DNA from: Mycobacteroides immunogenum
Lineage (GTDB): Bacteria > Actinomycetota > Actinomycetes > Mycobacteriales > Mycobacteriaceae
Length of the DNA stretch: 64,000 nt
Assembly: GCF_001605725.1 (NCBI RefSeq)
Contig: NZ_CP011530.1
Location: 2,108,001 to 2,172,000 of the forward strand
Direction: 5' to 3'
Positions within the stretch are counted from its first letter, which is position 1. Every line of letters begins with the position of its first letter. Shown piece by piece: positions 23,067-32,060 of this stretch. Under the pieces are notes generated by a model. That model did no database searches and was not told the DNA's origin. It saw only the letters and a list, made by a program, of their open reading frames with translations. Made by a program: the position numbers and the translations under genes.

Positions 23067-23322
23067 TCACGCGGGGGCGAGCACGACCACCGGGATGGGC
23101 CGGGATGTCGCTCGCTGGTAGGCGCTGTAGTGGCCAGAGTTATTGGTATCGGCCAACATCCACAGTTGCTCGTAGTCCGCGTCGCCGGGCCCCGCTCCTG
23201 GCGCCGATCGAGGTCAGTAGCAGGCTGGGCGCCATCCCCGGAACGTGATGACCCAGATAGCCTTTCGAGGCGATCTAGATGCGCTGGTGCACGCCGAGCA
23301 CCTTGGCCACCAGTCGGCTCAT
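23067..23322 (-). pseudogene. Decayed deazaflavin (F420)-dependent nitroreductase family gene
   Basis: Read on the minus strand, an ATG at 23322 starts MSRLVAKVLGVHQRI, then TAG (23275-23277) interrupts, and the same frame continues with IASKGYLGHHVPGMAPSLLL and ends near GARSGARR. A second frame then gives DADYEQLW, NNSGHYSAYQRATSRPIP and VVVLAPA with a natural TGA at 23067. Together these are the two ends of a DUF385/Ddn-type nitroreductase, which usually has about 140 residues; roughly the middle 60 are missing. So the gene has a nonsense codon, an internal deletion and a frame change. Recognition is from memory of the family ends. Confidence 0.82.
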
Positions 23323-23404
23323 GGATGTCCCTTCTTCGTGAGACCGCAGCGAATTGCCAGGATGGGAGTATCCGAGCGCCAGCGAGAAGGGTAGCGTCTG
23401 TCAG

Positions 23405-23845
23405 GTGGCTGAGAAGACTACCCAAACGATTGCCATCGATGCCGAGCCAGGCAAGGTGATGGCGGTGATCGCCGATATCGGCGCCTACCCGGAATGGGTG
23501 TCGGAGTACAAGGAAACCGAGGTGCTCGACACCGACGCGGAGGGCAGGGTCAAACGCGCCCGGTTGGTGTTGGACGCAGGTGTCCTCAAGGACACCCAGG
23601 TCCTGGAGTACGTGTGGTCTCCAGACGGCCGCAAGGTCACCTGGACCCTGGCGGAAAGTTCCCTGCTGCGTTCGCTGGAGGGCACATACCTTTTGGCGGC
23701 CAAGGGCTCTGGAACCGAGGTGACCTACGAGCTGGCGGTCGACCTTCAAATTCCGATGATCGGAATGCTGAAGCGCAAGGCCGAACGCAAGATCACAGAT
23801 TCCGCGCTCAAGGATCTGAAGAAGCGAGTCGAATCTGACCGCTAG
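23405..23845 (+). CDS. SRPBCC family protein, Rv2185c (TB16.3)-like
   Basis: A 146-residue coenzyme Q-binding/START-fold protein. Motifs include the N-terminal TTQTIAIDAEPGKVMAVIAD, the AYPEWVSEYKE segment, and the GTEVTYELAVDLQIPMIGML strand and C-terminal helix with a basic end (KRKAERKITDSALKDLKKR). GTG 23405 starts at the conserved region, and the upstream extension to 23354 is rejected. It sits directly upstream of the ArsA-type ATPase gene (19-base gap) and matches Rv2185c. The ligand is unknown. Confidence 0.87.
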   Translation: MAEKTTQTIAIDAEPGKVMAVIADIGAYPEWVSEYKETEVLDTDAEGRVKRARLVLDAGVLKDTQVLEYVWSPDGRKVTWTLAESSLLRSLEGTYLLAAKGSGTEVTYELAVDLQIPMIGMLKRKAERKITDSALKDLKKRVESDR

Positions 23846-23864
23846 CGACGTCGGGGAGGAACTT

Positions 23865-25136
23865 GTGTCCCGTCCCGAAGGCGCCGCCCCCGAAGTCCAC
23901 GCACCGTTGACAGCCACCATCGGTCTCTTCGTCGGCAAGGGGGGCGTGGGCAAGTCGACGCTGGCGGGCGCCACCGCCGTGCGTTATGCACGCGCCGGGC
24001 AGCGGGTACTGGCGGTTTCCACCGACCAGGCACATTCTCTGGGGGACGTCTTCGGTGTGCGGGTCGATCCGTCTCCGGGCGCTCATTGTGTACGGGTGAT
24101 CGAGGACCCGTTCGGCGGGCAGCTCGACGTGATGGCCCTGGATACCCTGGGCCTGCTGGAACGTCGGTGGGGCGACATCGCCGGCACCATCGCCGCACAG
24201 TATCCCGAATCGGATATCGGATCGCTTGCCCCAGAAGAGCTTTCCGCATTGCCTGGCGTCCAGGAGATGCTTGGGCTGCATGAGGTGCAGCAGCTTGCCG
24301 AGACGGGTGATTGGGACGTGGTGGTGGTCGACTGCGCCTCGACGGCCGACGCCTTGCGGATGCTGACCCTGCCCGGAACGTTCGCGATGTATCTGGAACG
24401 GGCCTGGCCCCGGCATCGCAGGCTCGGTGGTGTCGGTACGCCACGTGCGCTCATGCTGGCCGAGTTGTTGGAACGCGTTGCGGCATCGGCAGATCGGCTC
24501 GCGGGCTGGCTCTCCGACGCCGAACAGGTGGGGGCCCATCTGGTGCTGACCCCGGAGCGGGTAGTGGTGGCCGAGGCCATTCGCACCGTGGGGGCGCTGG
24601 CGCTGATGGGGGTGCGCATTGAACGAGTGATCGTCAATCAGGTTCTCATTCAGGATGATTCGTACGAATATCACAATCTTCCCGACCATCCCGCCTTCGA
24701 TTGGTACATGCAACGCATCACCGATCAGTCCGCCGTTCTGGACGAGATGGGGGAGGCGATCGGGGACGTCGAGATGCTGCTGGTGCCGCATCTGCCCCGC
24801 GAACCCATCGGGCCGGACGCACTGGGAGAACTGGCCGAGTCGGTGCGGCGCCGCGACGGTGCCAAACCCCCCGCGCCGCTGGGCACCGTCGTCGAACACG
24901 AATCCGGATCCGGGGCGGACACCGTCTATCGGTTGCGGCTAGAGTTACCGCAGATCGACCCGGCCACGTTAAGCCTCGGCCGGGTGGGAGATGACCTGGT
25001 CATCGGCGCGAACGGGATGCGCCGGCGGGTCCGGCTGGCCTCCGTGCTGCGGCGCTGTGTGGTTGTCGACGCCCGGCTCGTCGGTGGCGAGCTGACCATA
25101 CGGTTTAGAGCGGATCCGGAGGTGTGGCCTACGTGA
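23865..25136 (+). CDS. ArsA/GET3-like ATPase, Rv2184c-like
   Basis: A 423-residue P-loop ATPase of the SIMIBI class. The deviant Walker A GKGGVGKST is at about 24-32, the switch segment is STDQAHSLGDVFG, and VVVVDCASTADALRML follows the switch II pattern. In the family such ATPases insert membrane proteins or pump arsenite, but there are no arsenic genes here, so only an ATP-driven chaperone-type role can be inferred. The start GTG 23865 follows GAGGAACTT. It overlaps the next gene as GTGA, so the two are probably cotranscribed. Confidence 0.85.
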   Translation: MSRPEGAAPEVHAPLTATIGLFVGKGGVGKSTLAGATAVRYARAGQRVLAVSTDQAHSLGDVFGVRVDPSPGAHCVRVIEDPFGGQLDVMALDTLGLLERRWGDIAGTIAAQYPESDIGSLAPEELSALPGVQEMLGLHEVQQLAETGDWDVVVVDCASTADALRMLTLPGTFAMYLERAWPRHRRLGGVGTPRALMLAELLERVAASADRLAGWLSDAEQVGAHLVLTPERVVVAEAIRTVGALALMGVRIERVIVNQVLIQDDSYEYHNLPDHPAFDWYMQRITDQSAVLDEMGEAIGDVEMLLVPHLPREPIGPDALGELAESVRRRDGAKPPAPLGTVVEHESGSGADTVYRLRLELPQIDPATLSLGRVGDDLVIGANGMRRRVRLASVLRRCVVVDARLVGGELTIRFRADPEVWPT

Positions 25137-25525
25137 CGGGTACCCATCCGGAGCTCGGCCCCGAGCTGCGGGCATTGGCCGCCTCGATCCTCGACAAGCT
25201 CGACCCCGCCTTGCGTCAGGCCGCGCGTGCGGCGACGGACGGTGGGGCCGCCGGGAAATGCAACCAGCTGTTCTGCCCGGTGTGTGCGCTGGCGGCGCTA
25301 GTCGAAGGTGAGCATCATCCGTTGTTGGCCACGATCGCCGAACACAGCCTGGCGCTGGTGATGGTGGTGCGGGCAATGCTGGACGCGGAGAGCGCCGGCG
25401 ACTCGGGCGGCCCCGACGACCCCGACGGCGGTGGGGCAGGGCCGCAGTATCACAGCCCCTTCCCGCCCGCGCCCAGCTCGCAATCGGCTGGCTATCAACC
25501 GATTCCGGTTGATATCGAGGAGTGA
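25133..25525 (+). CDS. Conserved small cysteine-containing protein, Rv2183c-like
   Basis: A 130-residue protein with an N-terminal helix (LGPELRALAASILDKLDPALRQA), a conserved KCNQLFCPVCALAAL segment with three cysteines that could bind a metal, a HHPLLATIAEHS helix and a Gly/Pro/Ser-rich tail. GTG 25133 overlaps the ATPase stop as GTGA and lies 10 bases after GGAGG; GTG 25124 is too close to that site. The tight link to the ArsA-type ATPase suggests a partner role, which is inference. Confidence 0.8.
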   Translation: MTGTHPELGPELRALAASILDKLDPALRQAARAATDGGAAGKCNQLFCPVCALAALVEGEHHPLLATIAEHSLALVMVVRAMLDAESAGDSGGPDDPDGGGAGPQYHSPFPPAPSSQSAGYQPIPVDIEE

Positions 25526-25667
25526 TGAGCGCGCGTACTCATGATGGGACCTGGCGTCCCATATTTCCGGGACCTTAATCAGTCCACGGAGTTTCGCGGT
25601 CGCCAAGGGTAAGCTCGGCGCCAGCCCCATGGGAGTCCGGAATGGGGAACGGGAGAGGATGCGCGCG

Positions 25668-26411
25668 ATGTTCTATTGGCTGCTGAAGTACATCTTCATG
25701 GGGCCGATCCTGCAGCTGATGGGCCGGCCGAAGGTGGAAGGTCTGGAGAACATCCCGTCGTCCGGACCGGCGATCCTGGCGGGAAACCATCTCGCGGTGG
25801 TGGACAGCTTCTTTCTTCCGCTGGTTTCCCCGCGCCGGGTGACGTTCCTGGCGAAGAGCGAGTACTTCACCGAGCCCGGTTTCAAGGGCTGGCTCAAGAA
25901 GGTCTTCTTCGGCGGATCCGGACAGGTGCCAATCGATCGAACCAGTGCCGACGCTGCCGAGAACGCGCTGAGCACCGCCAAGCGGCTGCTCGGTGAGGGC
26001 AAGCTGTTGGGCATCTACCCCGAGGGCACCCGCTCACCCGACGGACGCCTCTACAAGGGCAAGACCGGACTGGCGCGGATGGCATTGGCGACCGGGGTGC
26101 CGGTCATCCCCATCGCCATGGTCGGCACCAATGTCATGAACCCGCCGGGAACCGCGCGCTGGCACTTCTCCAAGGTCACCGTAAAAATCGGCAAGCCGCT
26201 GGATTTCTCGCGATTCGACGGGATGGCCGGTAACCGGTTCATCGAACGTGCGGTCATCGACGAGGTGATGTACGAGCTTATGCAGCTGTCCGGCCAGGAG
26301 TACGTCGATATCTACGCCGCCTCGCTCAAGGACAAGCCCGCCGAAGCCGCAGACAGGCCCGCGGAATCTCCGCAGCAGCCCGACCGCATGCCGGAGAGCG
26401 CTGCCGGTTAA
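25668..26411 (+). CDS. plsM: PlsC-type 1-acylglycerol-3-phosphate/glycerophospholipid acyltransferase
   Basis: Membrane-associated acyltransferase of 247 residues. The catalytic NHLAVVD (H41-x4-D46) motif and the YPEGTRSPDG substrate-binding motif are present. The M. tuberculosis homologue Rv2182c has been reported, as I recall, as the acyltransferase (PlsM) that places an acyl chain on glycerol 3-phosphate in phospholipid synthesis. ATG 25668 lies 9 bases after GGGAGAGG and gives the same length as Rv2182c; the upstream ATG 25659 and TTG/ATG 25629 are alternatives. Confidence 0.88.
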   Translation: MFYWLLKYIFMGPILQLMGRPKVEGLENIPSSGPAILAGNHLAVVDSFFLPLVSPRRVTFLAKSEYFTEPGFKGWLKKVFFGGSGQVPIDRTSADAAENALSTAKRLLGEGKLLGIYPEGTRSPDGRLYKGKTGLARMALATGVPVIPIAMVGTNVMNPPGTARWHFSKVTVKIGKPLDFSRFDGMAGNRFIERAVIDEVMYELMQLSGQEYVDIYAASLKDKPAEAADRPAESPQQPDRMPESAAG

Positions 26412-26534
26412 TTCGGTGTCTGCGCATCGTCCCTGCATCTGAGGTGCCAGCCCGTCGTGGGGCGTTGGTCAGCTATCCGTGCCGGTACCGCTACTCTTGA
26501 CCCACCGGCGGGAGAACTGAGAGATGCGAGGGCC

Positions 26535-27833
26535 GTGCCGAATTCAATAGACGAAACCACCATCGCGGACGGCGGCTCCGCTCGTCGAGTCGCCCGATGG
26601 ATTAGGTGGGGTGGCCCGCTCGTCCTCGCGATCGCCCTGTTGTTACACGCCGTGGTCTTCATCCATTGGCCGACCTACGCGCTGCAGATCGACGTGTTGG
26701 TGTACCGATTTGGCGGCACGCGGGTGCTCGACGGGCTGGACCTGTACTCGATCGGGCGCAACGGCGAGATCGACGACCTGCTGTTCACCTACACCCCGTT
26801 CGCGGCGCTGGTCTTCACTCCACTGGCCTTCATCACCGACTTCACCGCGCAGGTGCTGTCCCTCTTGGTGTTCCCGGCACTACTGGTCTATTCGGTGTGG
26901 CGCATGCTGAGCTGGCTGAACGTGTCCGTCAAGGCAGGGCTCTGGGGGTTGCTGGCGCTGCTGGTCGGGTTGGTCTCGTGGCTTGAGCCGGTGCGGCTCT
27001 CCATTCAGCTGGGCCAGATCAATCTGCTCATCCTCGCCCTGGTGGTGACGGACATCCTGGCCCCCAAACGGTGGAAACTGGCCGGTATCGGTATCGGCAT
27101 CGTCGCCGGGATCAAGCTGACCCCGATGATCTTCATCGTCTTCCTCTTCGTGGTGGGACGGATTCGAGCGGCCGTCGTGGCCACCGTCACCCTGATCGCC
27201 ACCATCGGTCTGGGCTTCATCTTCCTGCCGACGGCTTCGCACTACTACTGGGTCGACCGCTCCTTCGAGAAGATCAGTCGCATCACCCGCGACCCCACCG
27301 CGAGCACCAGCATCAGCGGGCTGTTCCTGCGGCTGAACTTGTCCGCCGGGACCGCCACGGCCCTGTCGGTGCTGGTGATCGTGGTGAGTCTGGTGGTCGC
27401 GACGTTGGCATACCGGCGAAACCAGCTGTTGCTGGCGATTTCCATCGTGGGTATGGCCTCAGCGGCGGCCTCGCCGTTCAGCTGGAGCCATCATTGGGTG
27501 TGGTTCGTGCCTTTGGTCGTGCACCTGGGGTATCGCGGATACGTCCTGGGCAAGCGGGCCTCCGCGATCACCATGTGGGCGTTCTGTGTGGTGTTCGCGG
27601 CCTGGTTCACCAGCCTGAGCGGAAAGACACCGGACTCCGGGGCGCTGACGTTGCGGCCGGGGGGCGTGCTGAACGAAGTGATCCCCAGTCTGTACGTGTT
27701 TGTGCATCTCGGGGTGCTAGCGGCCAGCTGGATATGGCTGCGGCGCGATACGCCGGAAGTGAAAAGTGCAGTGCGCGAAGATGATTCGCCACAGGCCGAT
27801 GAGCTGGCGCCGGCGTCGCCGGCGCACAACTAG
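26535..27833 (+). CDS. mptC: GT87 family polyprenol-phosphate-mannose alpha-1,2-mannosyltransferase
   Basis: Multi-pass membrane glycosyltransferase that uses decaprenyl-phosphate-mannose to add alpha-1,2-linked mannose side chains to lipomannan and lipoarabinomannan. The 432-residue protein has about 10 hydrophobic helices and the typical early loop with the aspartate motif (QIDVLVYRFGG), then LFTYTPFAALVF, and RLSIQLGQINLL. GTG 26535 is chosen. It matches Rv2181; in H37Rv, as I recall, that gene is opposite to Rv2182c, while here it reads in the same direction. MptA at 32057 acts in the same pathway. Confidence 0.85.
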   Translation: MPNSIDETTIADGGSARRVARWIRWGGPLVLAIALLLHAVVFIHWPTYALQIDVLVYRFGGTRVLDGLDLYSIGRNGEIDDLLFTYTPFAALVFTPLAFITDFTAQVLSLLVFPALLVYSVWRMLSWLNVSVKAGLWGLLALLVGLVSWLEPVRLSIQLGQINLLILALVVTDILAPKRWKLAGIGIGIVAGIKLTPMIFIVFLFVVGRIRAAVVATVTLIATIGLGFIFLPTASHYYWVDRSFEKISRITRDPTASTSISGLFLRLNLSAGTATALSVLVIVVSLVVATLAYRRNQLLLAISIVGMASAAASPFSWSHHWVWFVPLVVHLGYRGYVLGKRASAITMWAFCVVFAAWFTSLSGKTPDSGALTLRPGGVLNEVIPSLYVFVHLGVLAASWIWLRRDTPEVKSAVREDDSPQADELAPASPAHN

Positions 27834-27841
27834 GCGGCCGC

Positions 27842-28345
27842 GTGCGCTACTTCTACGACACCGAGTTCATCGACGACGGCCGCACCATCGAACTCATCTC
27901 GATCGGGATGGTGAGCGAAGACGGCCGCGAGTACTACGCCGTCTCCACGGCGTTCGACCCACAGTTGGCGGGCCCCTGGGTGCGCCAGCACGTGCTGCCC
28001 AAGCTGCCGGCGTTGTCGTCTCCGCTATGGCGCTCTCGCGGGCAGATCCGCGATGAGCTCGCCGAGTTCATGGGCCTGAACGGGGGTGGCGGTGCCGCCG
28101 ACCCGATTGAACTGTGGGCCTGGGTGGGGGCCTACGACCACGTGGCGCTCTGTCAGCTGTGGGGGCCCATGACCGGGCTACCGCAGCCGGTGCCGCGGTT
28201 CACTCTGGAACTCAAGCAATTGTGGAATGACCTGGGCCGGCCGCCGATGCCGAAACGTCCCGCCGACTCCCACGACGCGCTGGTCGATGCCCGGTTCAAC
28301 CTGGCTCGCTACCGCGCGATGGTCGGGGAAAAATCCGCTGGTTAA
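27842..28345 (+). CDS. 3'-5' exoribonuclease, Rv2179c family
   Basis: A 167-residue DEDDh nuclease. The family, studied for Rv2179c, cleaves 3' single-stranded overhangs of RNA and binds AMP. Catalytic residues are visible at the start (D6-x-E8 in FYDTEFI), in the middle (WVGAYDHVAL) and at the end in DSHDALVDARFNLARY with the His and Asp. GTG 27842 sits at the conserved N-terminus. It lies 8 bases after the GT87 gene and 19 bases before aroG, so all three are probably on one transcript. Confidence 0.88.
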   Translation: MRYFYDTEFIDDGRTIELISIGMVSEDGREYYAVSTAFDPQLAGPWVRQHVLPKLPALSSPLWRSRGQIRDELAEFMGLNGGGGAADPIELWAWVGAYDHVALCQLWGPMTGLPQPVPRFTLELKQLWNDLGRPPMPKRPADSHDALVDARFNLARYRAMVGEKSAG

Positions 28346-28355
28346 AGCCGGTTAA

Positions 28356-29753
<1,398 letters not shown>

Positions 29754-29761
29754 GGCGGCGG

Positions 29762-31093
29762 TTACAGCAGGTTGGTGATGTTGGCGCCCAGCGACCAACA
29801 TCCCGCCGCCACCGAGCTGGTGAGGATCAGCACGATCACCAGCCAGATGAAGATCGCGCGCCGGCTCTGTTGGCGTTCGTATCGGTAGTCCGAGTCGTCG
29901 ATATCGGCGAAGAACGCCGATCCATCTGGCTCGCTGTCGAATTCACGATCGTATTCGTCGTATCCGGGGTCGTAGGCAGGTACCGGGTCCATCATCCGCG
30001 TGGGATTGGGCACCCTGGGCCGCGCGGGCGTGCTGGGGCGGGGCGAGGTGGTTGGGCGCGCCGAAACGCCCAGGGCGGCCGCGGCCGACGCGGCGTCGGC
30101 GGCATCGGCCGGTCCGGGGCCGCTGAGGTCGCCGGTGGTGCTGCGGCCCGAATCGATCAGCCGGCTGCGGTATAGCTGTTCAGCGACATGTTGTTTGGAG
30201 TCCTTGGGCGCAGGCACCCGGAACGGCGGCAGCCGCAGCTCGGCGGAGATGGCGTCCAATTCGGCGCCGAACTGCGCGGCGTCGGCGTAGCGGCCGTCCG
30301 GGTCGCGGGAGGTGGCGCGCAGTACCAGTTCGTCGAATTCCTCGGGAACGCCGTCGATCGCGTCGCTGGGCGCCGGAACATCGCGATCAATGCGTTGATA
30401 GGCCAGTGCCAGCGGTGTGTCGCCCGTGAATGGTGTTGACCCGGTGAGCAATTCGTACATCAGGATGCCCGCCGAGTAGACATCGCTGCGTGGGCCGGCC
30501 GATCCGGTGCGCACCTGCTCGGGAGAGAGGTACGCCGCGGTGCCCAAGATCACACTGGTGGAGGTGATACCGGCTTCGGCCACGGCCCGGACCAGCCCGA
30601 AGTCGGCGAGTTTGACCTCGCCGTCATCGGAGATCAGTACGTTCTCGGGCTTGACGTCGCGGTGTACCAGGCCGGACCGATGCGCCACCGCCAAACCGCC
30701 CAGCAGCGGATTGAACACCGCGGCCACCGCGTGCGGCGGCATCGGCCCGCGTTCGCGCAGCAGCTCGCGCAGGGTGCCGCCGTCGATCAGCTCCATCACC
30801 AGGAAGGGATGCCTGCCGTCCATACCCTGGTCGAAGACCGCCACCAGGCCCGGATGGCGCAGCCGTGCCACCGCGCGCGCCTCGAGCCGGAAGCGGGCGA
30901 GAAATCCGCTGTCGGAGGCGTACCGGCTGTCCATCACCTTGACGGCCACCGGGCGGTCCAGCCTGGTGTCCAGCCCGCGGTACACGGTTGACATACCGCC
31001 TGTCGCGATAGGAGCCTCGATGCGATACCGGCCATCGAGCACCGCACCGATCATCGGATCGAGGCGGCCGGTCGGGGACTTGGGCGATGTCAT
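29762..31093 (-). CDS. pknL: Ser/Thr protein kinase PknL
   Basis: Membrane-bound eukaryotic-type kinase. The 443-residue protein has the glycine loop (ATGGMSTVYRG), K52 in VAVKVM, the catalytic loop HRDVKPEN (D146), and DFG at 164-166. A Ser/Pro/Asp-rich juxtamembrane region follows, then one helix (IFIWLVIVLILTSSVAAG) and a very short outer tail without PASTA domains, as in PknL. In M. tuberculosis PknL phosphorylates the DNA-binding protein Rv2175c, whose homologue lies close by at 31656. ATG 31093 is used. An SRPBCC gene separates the two here. Confidence 0.93.
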   Translation of the reverse strand: MTSPKSPTGRLDPMIGAVLDGRYRIEAPIATGGMSTVYRGLDTRLDRPVAVKVMDSRYASDSGFLARFRLEARAVARLRHPGLVAVFDQGMDGRHPFLVMELIDGGTLRELLRERGPMPPHAVAAVFNPLLGGLAVAHRSGLVHRDVKPENVLISDDGEVKLADFGLVRAVAEAGITSTSVILGTAAYLSPEQVRTGSAGPRSDVYSAGILMYELLTGSTPFTGDTPLALAYQRIDRDVPAPSDAIDGVPEEFDELVLRATSRDPDGRYADAAQFGAELDAISAELRLPPFRVPAPKDSKQHVAEQLYRSRLIDSGRSTTGDLSGPGPADAADAASAAAALGVSARPTTSPRPSTPARPRVPNPTRMMDPVPAYDPGYDEYDREFDSEPDGSAFFADIDDSDYRYERQQSRRAIFIWLVIVLILTSSVAAGCWSLGANITNLL

Positions 31094-31132
31094 CGCATCG
31101 ATCGTATCGAGTGATACGGGTGCCCCCGGCCG

Positions 31133-31573
31133 TCAATGCCGCTTATCAAGCATTTCGCGCAGCGAGTTGAGGATCGGGCCGGCCCCGGAGAACAGCATCG
31201 TCCGCCACTGACGGTGCAGCGGAATGGATGGATCGAACCTGCTGTAGGTGACGCGGAGCCGGGTGCCACCGGGCTCGGGCAGCAGATTCCACCGGGAGGT
31301 CACCTCGATGCCGGGCGCGGTCAACACCTGCTCGATGTGCTCGTAGGGCACCACGCTGGTGTAGGTGGTGCACACCACACCGTCGAATCCGACCGTGGGT
31401 TGGGGATGGGTGACGATGACGCGGGTCGCGCCGACCTCGACCGGCGCGTCACTGACCTCTTTCACCTGTGAGGCGGTGAGCTCAAGGGAGACCAGCACAT
31501 CCCAGACCTTTTCGACAGGGTAGGGGTAGTACTCGCTGTGGGTGATCGATGTCGGATCGCCGGAACTCGTCAC
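31133..31573 (-). CDS. SRPBCC (polyketide cyclase/START-like) protein
   Basis: A 146-residue protein with the usual fold pattern: N-terminal strand (SITHSEYYPYPVEKVWDVLVS), central strands and a C-terminal helix (RQWRTMLFSGAGPILNSLREML). Ligand unknown. GTG 31573 begins the conserved part; an upstream extension to 31753 is rejected. It is read toward pknL and divergent from the Rv2175c-like gene, with 82 bases between starts. I recall no such gene at this place in M. tuberculosis. Confidence 0.82.
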   Translation of the reverse strand: MTSSGDPTSITHSEYYPYPVEKVWDVLVSLELTASQVKEVSDAPVEVGATRVIVTHPQPTVGFDGVVCTTYTSVVPYEHIEQVLTAPGIEVTSRWNLLPEPGGTRLRVTYSRFDPSIPLHRQWRTMLFSGAGPILNSLREMLDKRH

Positions 31574-31655
31574 CGTCCGAAGGTTACGCGCGTCACCACA
31601 CCCGGAGGACACTTTTCGGCGACGGTGGCGTGCGGGGCGACTAGCGTCATTGCCT

Positions 31656-32060
31656 ATGAGCGCAATTCCGTACGTCGCCGACACCCTTGAGGCCGATGAG
31701 CCGCTGTTCTCGCTCAAGGAGGTGGCCTCGCGTCTGCGAGTGCCGGTGAGCAAGGTTCAGCAATATTTGCGCGACGGAGAGCTGATCGCGGTCAAACGTG
31801 ATGGCGAAATCAAGGTTCCCGTCATATTTTTCAGCCCCGAGGGTCCCGTGGTGAAGCATTTGTTCGGGCTGCTGTCCGTGTTGCGCGACGGGGGTTTTCA
31901 CGAGCCCGAAATCATGCGCTGGCTGTTCGCGGGCGATGAGTCGCTCACGGTGAGCCGCGACGGCACCACGGAACAGATTCAGGCGGCCCGCCCGGTGGAC
32001 GCGCTACATGGCCATCAGGCACGTGAGGTGCTGCGCCGGGCGCAAGCGATGGCGTACTAG
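31656..32060 (+). CDS. DNA-binding protein, Rv2175c-like (PknL substrate family)
   Basis: A 134-residue winged-helix/excisionase-like protein. The N-terminal DNA-binding region is visible as SLKEVASRLRVPVSKVQQYLRDGELIAVKRDG and the C-terminus ends in RPVDALHGHQAREVLRRAQAMAY, the strongly conserved end of Rv2175c. In M. tuberculosis PknL phosphorylates Rv2175c near its N-terminus and stops DNA binding; here the N-terminus is shorter, with a single candidate Thr10. ATG 31656 is used. Its stop overlaps the convergent mptA stop by 4 bases. Confidence 0.88.
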   Translation: MSAIPYVADTLEADEPLFSLKEVASRLRVPVSKVQQYLRDGELIAVKRDGEIKVPVIFFSPEGPVVKHLFGLLSVLRDGGFHEPEIMRWLFAGDESLTVSRDGTTEQIQAARPVDALHGHQAREVLRRAQAMAY

